Below are positions 54,918 to 62,840 of a stretch of DNA of 64,000 bases, piece after piece. Origin of the DNA: Rikenella microfusus (GTDB lineage Bacteria > Bacteroidota > Bacteroidia > Bacteroidales > VadinHA17); assembly GCA_022736275.1 (NCBI GenBank), contig DZBJ01000012.1, positions 1 through 64,000 of the forward strand. Reading direction: 5' to 3'. The notes beneath the pieces are model-generated. The model saw only the letters and a program-made list of their open reading frames with translations, ran no database searches and had not been told where the DNA came from. Both the position numbers and the translations under genes were made by a program. Position 1 is the stretch's first letter; each line of letters starts with the position of its first letter.

Positions 54918-55451
54918 ATGAAAAAACTGTTATTCACTGTTCTGCTGGCAGCCTTCATACTGCCATATGCCGCCTCACAGGGTAAGCTAACGGTCGGGCA
55001 GAAAGCTCCCGAATGGGTTTTCCCCGACTCTGACAAAAAGGATTTCACAATGGACTCATGGCCTGGTAAGGTACTCCAGATCAACTATGTCGATCCTGAC
55101 GAATCTGATCTCAACGATGCTTTCAACGATGCCGTCAATAAAGCAACCGATGTTGACAAGCTCATTAATCAGGATTATTTCAAGGGCTTTGGAATTGTCG
55201 ACTGTAAATCAACCTGGAAGCCTGACGGGCTGGTACGCTCAATTGCCGGTAAGAAGGCGAAGAAATATGACACCACCATTCTCTTCGATTATAAGGGCAA
55301 GCTGCAGACCAACTGGGGTATGCCGGAGGACAGTTATACCGTTGTCATCCTTGACAAAAACAGGATTGTAAGAGGGGTATATGAGGGCAAAATAGCAGAT
55401 GCTGACATACCACCTATAATTGATATGATCATCCAGCTTACCAAGGAATAA
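54918..55451 (+). CDS. YtfJ-like secreted thioredoxin-fold protein
   Basis: A 177-aa protein with a Sec signal peptide (residues 1-20, ending AASQ). The mature part resembles the YtfJ family: LTVGQKAPEWVFPDSDKKDF, GKVLQINYVDPDE, FKGFGIVDCKSTWKPDG, TTILFDYKGKLQ and SYTVVILDKNRIVRGVYEGK. It has a thioredoxin-like fold order but no CxxC, so it is not a classical disulfide oxidoreductase. It is followed by a strong terminator. Confidence 0.78.
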   Translation: MKKLLFTVLLAAFILPYAASQGKLTVGQKAPEWVFPDSDKKDFTMDSWPGKVLQINYVDPDESDLNDAFNDAVNKATDVDKLINQDYFKGFGIVDCKSTWKPDGLVRSIAGKKAKKYDTTILFDYKGKLQTNWGMPEDSYTVVILDKNRIVRGVYEGKIADADIPPIIDMIIQLTKE

Positions 55452-55460
55452 TAAAACAGA

Positions 55461-55486
55461 AAACCGGCGAAAGCCGGTTTCTTTTT
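55461..55486 (+). terminator. Terminator of the YtfJ-like gene
   Basis: AAACCGGC (55461-55468), GAAA tetraloop, GCCGGTTT (55473-55480), then CTTTTT. Confidence 0.9.
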
Positions 55487-55502
55487 ATGATTGAACGTCT
55501 GT

Positions 55503-55958
55503 CTAGGCGCAGAGGGCAGATTGATTCAATCTGAACCTTATCCTTAAGACGCCGGCATTAAAATCTGCCGAGGTTATTGAAAAGGTGCCGATCTCTGATG
55601 TATTTGAGACATGCTGACCTATGCAAGGACACGCATCAAATTGGCCGATGGTTATTATGCGTACTCGCTCACCCGCATCATCCGGCAGTTTGCCGGTAAA
55701 ATACCTTTCGTCAGCCTCCCTCCTGCCGACCATCTCCTCTCCCACCGGTATATTCAGCTTAATTATCTCATTTACTGTTCTTTCCACTGCCGATATCTCC
55801 CTGTCAGTCAACCCTTTCTTAATACGGTAGTCGCATTTGCTCTTCCGCTCTTCTATATGGCTGTTGAACGACCGTCCGCAGTGATACATCTTATCCATCA
55901 CCGAGTTGAGGATATGTTCTGCGGTATGCATGGCTCTGTTGTACTCTTTTCCCGACAT
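55503..55958 (-). CDS. AlaX-like tRNA editing (SAD domain) protein
   Basis: A 151-aa protein with the second additional domain (SAD) of alanyl/threonyl-tRNA synthetases. It has the metal motif HTAEH in MSGKEYNRAMHTAEHIL and the second motif with Cys and His in FDACPCIGQHVSNTSEIG. Free-standing versions (AlaX) deacylate mischarged Ser-tRNA(Ala) in trans. I use the ATG at 55958, which directly precedes the HTAEH motif. The longer frame to 56042 lacks family similarity and would overlap the next gene region. Confidence 0.8.
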   Translation of the reverse strand: MSGKEYNRAMHTAEHILNSVMDKMYHCGRSFNSHIEERKSKCDYRIKKGLTDREISAVERTVNEIIKLNIPVGEEMVGRREADERYFTGKLPDDAGERVRIITIGQFDACPCIGQHVSNTSEIGTFSITSADFNAGVLRIRFRLNQSALCA

Positions 55959-56099
55959 GACTGTTTTTGTAACAGAATTAAAAACGCTGGTGCGGACCTT
56001 ATATTTTACGCTACCCGGCGGTAAATTGCCTGAAGGTTGCAAATATCATCCGCACATCAGGCATTTCCAGACTGCAATAAGTTCATATTATGGCAACCG

Positions 56100-57038
56100 T
56101 CATCTGTTCCGGGTAAGGCTGATCCATTCCATTGAGAAGCAGGATATTGTATCTGAGTGTGTGACTGCCCTTGTGCGGGCATCCGGGAAAAATCCCTGTG
56201 TGGATCCAAGGTAGTAGTTCCCCATGAGCTCACCGTATGCAAGCACCTTGGTCAGCATAGAGCCCAGGATCGCAGGGCTCTTGCCATATGCTTCGAGGAC
56301 TGACACCGCGCACTGGTCGGCCGTCAGTTCCTGCAGGGAATTGAACCTGACAACATTTCCCAGGGCAAGAGGAGTCTCCAGAAGCAAAAGATTCTTGTAG
56401 TTTTTCAGATGATGATCCAGTGCAAAGTGGGCTACTTCCTGGGCCATCAGTGCCATCATTTCCAGCTCGCAGTTCACGGCAGTAATCATGCCCGTGGTGA
56501 TCACCAGTGTGCCGTCGGGCCCCATCCAGGCGTCGGGCATAATATCCTACAGTATTCGGAGGCTGATAATCCCCGGGCGCTTGTCGGTATGGCGAACCGG
56601 GCAGACCTTTCTCAGGATGCCGTAAAGCCTCGATTCAAGGTAGCTGTCGATATAGAATGAACCGTTCTGCTCGGCGATGTTCATGAATTCACTCATCTTT
56701 TCCTCCATGGCATAGCGGGCGGGATAATTATACCCGGAGCTGAGGAGGTCGTCGTAAACCTTCAGCTCGAGCATTTTGAGCTGCCACAGGGATGTGATAT
56801 CCCCGGGGATAATCTCATATTTCTTCAGGTCAGCAGTACTGATGGGTGTCCGTTCACCTGTTACCGGATCGGGGGTGGTCAGGAGAGTCATACGGCCACC
56901 GGGACGGGCAACGCTTTTAAAGATTGTTTCCTCGCCGGTAGCCCGGTTTCGGGCTTTGAGGTTTACAGGTATCTGGCTGAAAGTTCCTGTTGTAGCCAAC
57001 AGGAGAAGTGACACAAATAAAATGGCAGGTCTGTTCAT
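56100..57038 (-). pseudogene. M48 peptidase gene with in-frame amber stop
   Basis: The frame from 57038 encodes a secreted protein (signal peptide ending GTFSQ) with the M48-type N-terminal region ending in VRHTDKRPGIISLRIL, then stops at TAG (56549-56547). The same frame continues with DIMPDAWMGPDGTLVITTGM and the protease core down to 56100. The zinc motif reads AQEVAHFALDHH, with glutamine in place of the first histidine of HExxH. The later ELTADQCA segment (third ligand region) is present. The gene therefore has one nonsense codon and a lost catalytic ligand. Both changes argue for a decaying gene. Confidence 0.77.
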
Positions 57039-57132
57039 GGAGGAGGTATTATTAACCTGTACTAAAGCTACAAAAATCGTACAATTAAGCGGGCTTATAA
57101 GTCAGAATGCAATTATTTCCCCCCCGCCCGGG

Positions 57133-57957
57133 TCACAATTCCGTTGCATCCTCAATATCCCTGCCGATGCTCTTCTTTAACTGATAGAGGTCCTGCTTCA
57201 TGGAGGCGACAGTGCGGAGCAGCTGTTTTTCAGGCAGGACCGGTTCCGGCAGCTCATCGCTGATGTAATGGACAAACTTCCATATCTCTCTGACGTCGTT
57301 TATATGGACCTCATAGGGTTCATACAACGGGTTGAGTGAATAGAGAATCAATTTGCCGCTCTGTTCAATGGTGTTCTCCACCACCTTGAATACGATACCG
57401 TCATTTGAGGTGAGAATTATATAGGCCTTACCGCTCTTTATCTCATGCCAGTCCTGCATATACTCACCGGTCACCCACGACCTGTCAGGGATGGGCAGCA
57501 TGGAGTCTCCCTTGAGCTGGAAGGTGCGGTACTTGCGGTTTTGTGACAGGAAAGGGAGGTTGAACAGCGGCAGATCGCCTATGAACTCGGGGTCAGCATA
57601 GCCTGTTGTGTAGCCCGCTTTGGCCTTCTCGCTGACAAGCTCGATGTTTTCGCGGTTGTCGGTGGTTACGGTGGTTGCCAGCACCCTGAGGTTACTGCCT
57701 TTGATATAGGCATCATATCCCCTCTCGAGTTCACCCAGCTGGCTTTGAGAGAGCTGTGTGAGGTCGATCTTGAGCATAGTGTCAAGCGAGATGTTGTAGT
57801 ATCCGGAGAAAGCCACCAGGGCCTCAATGCCGGGCTGTGCCACGCCGTTCTCATATCCGCTTAGGGTTGACCTCTTCATCTGCAGCGCCGATGCCACGTC
57901 GTCCTGAGTGCGTCCGCGACGCTTTCTCAAAAATTTTATGTTCGATGCGAAGTACAT
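57133..57957 (-). CDS. XRE-S24 LexA-like repressor
   Basis: A 274-aa regulator. Residues 5-60 are an XRE helix-turn-helix (RTQDDVASALQMKRSTLSGY). The C-terminal half is an S24/LexA-like self-cleaving domain. The catalytic Ser is Ser152 in LKGDSMLPI and the Lys is Lys191 in IVFKVVENT. The likely cleavage bond is Ala114-Gly115 in KAKAGYTTGY, 37 residues before Ser152, close to the LexA spacing of 34. DNA damage should therefore inactivate it. It is divergent from the dinB-type gene. Two identical operator boxes lie in the intergenic region, one overlapping its own promoter. It is a probable SOS-like repressor of the polymerase genes. Confidence 0.87.
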   Translation of the reverse strand: MYFASNIKFLRKRRGRTQDDVASALQMKRSTLSGYENGVAQPGIEALVAFSGYYNISLDTMLKIDLTQLSQSQLGELERGYDAYIKGSNLRVLATTVTTDNRENIELVSEKAKAGYTTGYADPEFIGDLPLFNLPFLSQNRKYRTFQLKGDSMLPIPDRSWVTGEYMQDWHEIKSGKAYIILTSNDGIVFKVVENTIEQSGKLILYSLNPLYEPYEVHINDVREIWKFVHYISDELPEPVLPEKQLLRTVASMKQDLYQLKKSIGRDIEDATEL

Positions 57958-57967
57958 ATTATAAAAA

Positions 57968-58036
57968 TTGATTATATTGTAATCATAAGTTTGATTAATT
58001 TCTAATCAAAGATAAATGAAGTTTTTGAAATAACAA
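57968..58036. promoter_or_regulatory. Two operators on face-to-face promoters of the S24 and polymerase genes
   Basis: Box 1 (57969-57985) and box 2 (57992-58008) both read TGATTA-N5-TAATCA (spacers TATTG and ATTTC), with centres 23 bp apart. Minus-strand promoter for the S24 gene: TTG 58036-58034, 19-bp spacer, TATCTTTG 58014-58007, overlapping box 2. Plus-strand promoter for dinB: TTG 57968-57970, TAAGTTTG 57986-57993 between the boxes. Both transcripts would start near 58000. A protein bound to the boxes would block both promoters. Confidence 0.82.
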
Positions 58037-58056
58037 GCATAAAATGAAAAAAATCA

Positions 58057-58157
58057 GGCAGTAGGCAGTAGTGGGGATTTACGCCGTAGGCGTTAAAGAA
58101 TTGTAGTGCAAGGGTACGAAAAAAAATAAATACGTCGTAGACGTTAAAGAATTGCAG
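58057..58157 (+). repeat. Hairpin-repeat doublet 2
   Basis: Two units at 58081-58106 and 58132-58157. The first is ACGCC-GTA-GGCGT; the second is ACGTC-GTA-GACGT, a compensated base-pair change. Each is followed by TAAAGAATTG(T/C)AG. A GGCAGTAGGCAGTAG stretch precedes them. They lie in the predicted leader of the polymerase transcript. Confidence 0.88.
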
Positions 58158-58185
58158 AATGCAGGACAGAAAATCAATAATTGAC

Positions 58186-58289
58186 TATAAATCGGCAGTC
58201 GGCAAATTACTGATTAAATGGCGACTGAGGACTGGAGACTGAAGACTGACTTTACTGACTTTACGGACTTTCGACTTTATGGACTTTAC
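58186..58289 (+). repeat. Intergenic repeats before the dinB-type gene
   Basis: A GACTGAGGACTGGAGACTGA-type stretch (58222-58250), followed by near-tandem GACTTTAC units (58248-58289). The ATG of the polymerase gene at 58279 lies inside the last units. A closely related GACTTTAC block lies directly before the dnaE-type gene (59656-59691). Confidence 0.8.
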
Positions 58290-59529
58290 ATCTCGCAACA
58301 TACTGCATCTTGATCTCGACACCTTTTTCGTCTCGGTGGAGAGGGTGCGAGACAGTCGTCTCAACGGACGTCCCGTGATCATCGGCGGCAGCTCGGACCG
58401 CGGGGTGGTCTCGAGCTGCAGCTATGAGGCCCGCAGCTTCGGTGTCAGCTCTGCCATGCCGATGAAGATGGCCCGTGCCATGTGTCCGGAGGCGGTATAC
58501 ATACGCGGCGACATGGAGATGTACACGAAGTATTCGCGGATGGTGACCGCGATCATTGCGGAGAGGTCGCCGCTTTATGAGAAGGCTTCGGTGGATGAGC
58601 ACTATATTGACCTCACGGGGATGGAGCGCTTCCACGGCTGTGCACGGTGGGCGCACGAGTTGCGCAACACGATCATTAAGGAGACCGGGCTCCCCATCTC
58701 TATGGGGCTCTCGGTCAACAAGACCGTCTCGAAGATCGCTGCCGGCGAGGCCAAGCCCAACGGCGAGAGGGAGGTGGCGCAGCAGCAGGTTCTGCCCTTC
58801 CTTGACCCGTTGTCTATCAGGAAGATACCCATGATCGGGCAGAAGACCTATCACACGCTGCGATCGATGGGTATCTCCACCATATGTACCCTGCGTGGCA
58901 TCCCGGCCGAGATGCTGGTGTCGCTCATGGGGCAGAACGGCACGGATATATGGAAGAAGGCCAACGGCATAGACACCACTCCCGTCATCAGCTACTCCGA
59001 GCAGAAGTCGATCAGCACCGAGCACACCTTTGACCGCGACACCACTGACACGGTGATGCTCAACCAGCTGATAGTGAGCATGACCGAGAAGCTGGCCTAT
59101 GAGTTGCGCCGCCAGGAGAAGCTGGCATCGTGTCTCACGGTGCGCATACGGTACTCCGATTTCGACACGCACACCCTGCAGCAGCGGATACCCTACACCG
59201 CCTTCGATCATGTGCTCATAGGCGAGGCGCAGAGCCTGTTCCGCCGTCTATGGCAGCGTCGCATGCTCATCAGGCTGATAGGCGTGAAGGTCAGCGGACT
59301 GGTGCGGGGAGTGCAGCAGCTTGACATGTTCGAAGACACACCCGAGATGGTGAGTCTCTATATGACTATGGATAACCTGCGGGGGCGTTTTGGCCGTCAT
59401 GCCATACGCCGTGCCGCCGGGGTGATGACCGCCGCGGAGCGCAGCGAGCGCGAGCTCAGAAAGGCGTCGGAACTTATGGCCGAGAAGTCGCGCATGGAGG
59501 AACGGCTGCGCGGCTGGCATTATCATTAG
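58279..59529 (+). CDS. Y-family DNA polymerase (DinB/UmuC-like)
   Basis: A 416-aa translesion polymerase. The catalytic acidic residues are Asp12 (HLDLDTFFVSVE) and Asp106-Glu107 (KASVDEHYID), all present. The little-finger domain follows (about 245-345), then the beta-clamp motif QQLDMF at 346-351. The C-terminal 60 residues are charged and helical. The early methionine lies within a repeat, and translation may instead start slightly later. With the S24 repressor and the DnaE-type gene it forms a damage-inducible mutasome cassette. The G+C content seems higher than in the neighbouring housekeeping genes. It could be called dinB, but family assignment (DinB versus UmuC) is uncertain. Confidence 0.9.
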   Translation: MDFTSRNILHLDLDTFFVSVERVRDSRLNGRPVIIGGSSDRGVVSSCSYEARSFGVSSAMPMKMARAMCPEAVYIRGDMEMYTKYSRMVTAIIAERSPLYEKASVDEHYIDLTGMERFHGCARWAHELRNTIIKETGLPISMGLSVNKTVSKIAAGEAKPNGEREVAQQQVLPFLDPLSIRKIPMIGQKTYHTLRSMGISTICTLRGIPAEMLVSLMGQNGTDIWKKANGIDTTPVISYSEQKSISTEHTFDRDTTDTVMLNQLIVSMTEKLAYELRRQEKLASCLTVRIRYSDFDTHTLQQRIPYTAFDHVLIGEAQSLFRRLWQRRMLIRLIGVKVSGLVRGVQQLDMFEDTPEMVSLYMTMDNLRGRFGRHAIRRAAGVMTAAERSERELRKASELMAEKSRMEERLRGWHYH

Positions 59530-59530
59530 T

Positions 59531-59691
59531 AGGCAGTAGTGAGGAATTGGCCGTAGGCCATAAAGTATTGTAGATCAAGGTATTGAATATATAATTTGGC
59601 TGTAGGCCATTAAGAATTGTAAATAATCACAAGTCACGAGTCCTTACATACTTTTGACTTTACAGACTTTAAGGACTTTCGACTCTACGAC
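59531..59691 (+). repeat. Hairpin-repeat doublet 3 and GACTTTAC block
   Basis: Units at 59548-59573 (TGGCC-GTA-GGCCA) and 59597-59622 (TGGCT-GTA-GGCCA, one G-U pair). Each is followed by TAAAG/TTAAG and an ATTGTA segment, and preceded by GGCAGTAG. A GACTTTAC-type block (59656-59691) then runs up to the start codon of the dnaE-type gene. Confidence 0.87.
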
Positions 59692-62600
59692 ATGTATTTA
59701 AATTGCCATTCATACTACAGTCTGAGATACGGCACCCTGACGGTGGAGCGCCTTTCTGAGCTCGCCGCGGCTGCCGGCCTGCAGCGCCTGGTACTCACCG
59801 ACATCAACAACACCACCGGCGTACCCGACTTCGTGCGTGAGTGTCGCAGCCGCGGCATCACCCCGGCGGCCGGCATCGAGTTCCGCGACGGCAACACGCT
59901 GTTATACATAGGTATAGCACGCAATAACGAGGGCTTCCGCGAGCTGAACGAGTTCCTCACCCACCATAACCTCTCCGCCGAGCCCCTCCCTCCCAGGCCT
60001 CCCTCCTTCCCCAATGCATATGTGATCTACCCGGCCGGCGGCGGCGCCAACGGCAGCACCGCACCGAGGAACAATGGGTCCAACGGAGGGGTCAGCGGCG
60101 GCGCGGCAGCCCATGTCAACGGCTCCGGCAGCGGGGGTGTTGCCGGCACCGGCATCACCCCCGCCATGCTGCGTGACAATGAGTTCCTGGGCATCCGTCC
60201 CTCCGCCGCCGGCCGCCTGCTCTCCGCGGCGAAAAGCGAACTGTCAAAATACGTTATCCTCCAGCCTGTTACGATAGAGTCGCCGGCTGACTACCCCGTG
60301 CACCGCAGCCTGCGCGCCGTAGACAACAACCTCCTCCTCAGCCGACTGGAACCCGGCATGACCGCCTCTCCCGATGAGATCATAACACCTGAGAGCGAAC
60401 TGATCCGCCCGTTCAGCATGTGGCCACAGGTGGCTGAGAACACGCGCAGGCTGCTCAGCGACTGCTCCCTGGAGATAGACTTCACCACGCACAAGAACAA
60501 GAAGATATACTCGGCAAGCCGGTATGACGACAAGCTGCTGCTGGAGAAGCTGGCATGGGACGGCATGAAGTACCGCTACGGGACAAAGAACAGGGTTGCC
60601 GAAGAGAGGGTGAGGCATGAACTGGAGATCATTGACCGCCTCGGTTTTTCGGCATACTTCCTCATAACATGGGATATAATACGCTATTCGATGGCCTGCG
60701 GCTTCTACCACGTTGGCCGTGGCAGCGGGGCCAACTCCGTGGTTGCCTACTGCCTGAAGATCACCAATGTTGATCCCATTGACCTGAACCTTTACTTCGA
60801 GCGCTTCATCAACCCCAAACGCACCTCGCCGCCCGACTTCGACATAGACTATTCATGGAAGGAGCGCGACACCGTCACGGAGTATATCTTCCGCCGTTAC
60901 GGCCACCGCCATACAGCGCTGCTGGGCACCATCAACACCTTCCGCGGCAAGTCGATCGTCCGCGAGCTGGGCAAGGTCCACGGACTGCCCGTTGAAGAGA
61001 TTGACGCTCTGATCACCGATCCGTCAGCCGAGAGCAATCGCGGTGAGATACAGGATCTTATCTTCGAAACAGGCAACAAGATAGCGGACTTCCCCAACCT
61101 GCGCAGCATACACGCCGGCGGGGTGCTTATCTCCGAAGAGCCCGTCTGCTGCTATACGGCGCTTGATATGCCGCCGAAAGGTTTTCCGACAACGCAGTGG
61201 GACATGTACACTGCCGAAGAGCTGGGCTACGAAAAGCTTGACATACTGAGCCAGAGAGGCATTGGTCACATAAAGGAGAGCGCCGAGGTGATACGCGCCA
61301 ACCGTGGCGTGGATGTCGACGTGCATGCCATACAGCAGTTCAAGAACGATCCGCTGGTGAAGGACCGACTGCGTCGCGGCGACGCGAAGGGGTGCTTTTA
61401 CATAGAGAGTCCCTCGATGCGAGGACTGCTGCAGAAGCTGAGGTGCGATGATTACCTGACGCTTGTGGCGGCCAGCTCGGTCATCAGGCCGGGGGTGGCA
61501 CGCTCGGGCATGATGCGCCAGTTCATCTACCGCTTCCACAACCCTGACAAATTCGAGTATATCCACCCCGTGATGAAGGATCTCCTCAGTGAGACCTTCG
61601 GGGTGATGGTCTACCAGGAGGATGTGCTGAAGGTGTGCCACCACTTTGCGGGGCTCGACCTCTCCGACGCCGACACGCTCCGCCGGGCCATGAGCGGCAA
61701 ATACCGCTCAAGGAAGGAGATGCAGAAGATCACCGAACGCTTCTTTGCCAACTGCCGCGCAAAGGGCTATCCCGAATCGATAACACAGGAGGTCTGGCGC
61801 CAGATAGAGTCGTTCGCCGGCTACTCCTTCTCCAAGGCGCACTCGGCCTCCTACGCCGTGGAGAGCTTCCAGAGCCTCTGGCTCAAGGCTCACTATCCCC
61901 TCGAGTTCATGGTAGCCGTGATCAACAACTTCGGGGGGTTCTACCGCACATGGGTCTATGTGCACGAAGCAAAACGCGAGGGAGCCGTCATAGAAGCACC
62001 GTGCATAAACCGAAGCACATACAAAACCACCATATACGAAAAGACCATCTTCATCGGGCTGATACACATACAGGGACTGGAGGCAAACCTTGCCAGGGCA
62101 ATAATTACCGATCGTGATAACAATGTCAATTTCAATGGCATAGAGGACTTCATCTCACGTATCGGTCCTGGTCTCGAGCAGACCGTCATACTGATACGCA
62201 CCGGCGCCTTCCGGTTCACCGGTAAGAGTAAGGCACTGCTGCTGTGGGAGGCCCATTTACTGATCAACAGGGGTAAGACCGAAACGGCCCGTACCCTGTT
62301 CAACCCCGAACCGAAGAAGTTTGTCATGCCGCCCTTTGAACAGTCGAGGCTTGAGGACGCCTACGATGAGATCGAACTGCTGGGTTTTCCGGTCACACTG
62401 ACATGGTTTGACATGCTGCAGACCGGTTTCAGGGGCGAGGCCACGGTAGCCGAACTGAAGGGGATGGTGGGACGCAGGGTCAGGATGGTGGGTCAACTCG
62501 TTAATGTGAAGTATATCAAGACTGTAAAGAATGAATGGATGAACTTCGGGTGCTTCATTGACCGCAGCGGAGAGTTCTTTGACACGTCCCACTTTTCGCA

Positions 62601-62736
62601 GTCGCTTGTCAGCTGGCCATTCCGGGGCAGCGGCATCTATCTGATTCAGGGCAAGGTTGTTGAAGAGTTCGGCAGTGTCAGCCTTGAAGTTGAGAAGATG
62701 GCCAAGCTGCCAGTGCAGCCTGATCCGAGGTATTGA
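59692..62736 (+). CDS. DnaE-type (error-prone) DNA polymerase III alpha subunit
   Basis: A 1014-aa C-family polymerase. Catalytic aspartates Asp384 and Asp386 lie in PPDFDIDYSW, with the third in the GYEKLDILSQRG segment. An OB-fold at the C-terminus is followed by a short tail. It is shorter than housekeeping DnaE and has a degenerate N-terminal PHP domain: the usual HxH becomes NCHSYYS (His6 only) and the TDHN motif becomes TDIN (residues 36-39), so proofreading by PHP is unlikely. Residues 116-154 are a Gly/Asn/Ser-rich insertion. It is third in the S24-Y polymerase-DnaE cassette, like DnaE2 in ImuAB systems. It is probably used in mutagenic repair, not replication. Confidence 0.88.
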   Translation: MYLNCHSYYSLRYGTLTVERLSELAAAAGLQRLVLTDINNTTGVPDFVRECRSRGITPAAGIEFRDGNTLLYIGIARNNEGFRELNEFLTHHNLSAEPLPPRPPSFPNAYVIYPAGGGANGSTAPRNNGSNGGVSGGAAAHVNGSGSGGVAGTGITPAMLRDNEFLGIRPSAAGRLLSAAKSELSKYVILQPVTIESPADYPVHRSLRAVDNNLLLSRLEPGMTASPDEIITPESELIRPFSMWPQVAENTRRLLSDCSLEIDFTTHKNKKIYSASRYDDKLLLEKLAWDGMKYRYGTKNRVAEERVRHELEIIDRLGFSAYFLITWDIIRYSMACGFYHVGRGSGANSVVAYCLKITNVDPIDLNLYFERFINPKRTSPPDFDIDYSWKERDTVTEYIFRRYGHRHTALLGTINTFRGKSIVRELGKVHGLPVEEIDALITDPSAESNRGEIQDLIFETGNKIADFPNLRSIHAGGVLISEEPVCCYTALDMPPKGFPTTQWDMYTAEELGYEKLDILSQRGIGHIKESAEVIRANRGVDVDVHAIQQFKNDPLVKDRLRRGDAKGCFYIESPSMRGLLQKLRCDDYLTLVAASSVIRPGVARSGMMRQFIYRFHNPDKFEYIHPVMKDLLSETFGVMVYQEDVLKVCHHFAGLDLSDADTLRRAMSGKYRSRKEMQKITERFFANCRAKGYPESITQEVWRQIESFAGYSFSKAHSASYAVESFQSLWLKAHYPLEFMVAVINNFGGFYRTWVYVHEAKREGAVIEAPCINRSTYKTTIYEKTIFIGLIHIQGLEANLARAIITDRDNNVNFNGIEDFISRIGPGLEQTVILIRTGAFRFTGKSKALLLWEAHLLINRGKTETARTLFNPEPKKFVMPPFEQSRLEDAYDEIELLGFPVTLTWFDMLQTGFRGEATVAELKGMVGRRVRMVGQLVNVKYIKTVKNEWMNFGCFIDRSGEFFDTSHFSQSLVSWPFRGSGIYLIQGKVVEEFGSVSLEVEKMAKLPVQPDPRY

Positions 62737-62840
62737 AGGTCAGTCACCAGTCTCCAGCCTCCAGTCTTCAGTAAGTTTCTGATTATTAATTACTGCCGAC
62801 TGGCACTGCTGACTGCCGACTGAGGGCTTCTGACTGAAGA
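62737..62840. repeat. Dispersed CAGTCTTCAGT/ACTGCCGACTG intergenic repeat
   Basis: It fills the gap between the convergent dnaE-type and relA genes with CAGTCTTCAGTAAG, ACTGCCGACTG and ACTGCTGACTG units, matching the stretch at 12669. No terminator hairpin is obvious. Confidence 0.75.

Noticed and set aside
59623-59629. Additional TAATCA operator before the dnaE-type gene
   Set aside because: Only a half-site is present, without the matching TGATTA at 5-bp distance.
60058-60155. Frameshift in the dnaE-type gene at the Gly/Asn-rich stretch
   Set aside because: The frame stays open through the stretch and the flanking segments are in the same frame; it reads as a low-complexity linker.
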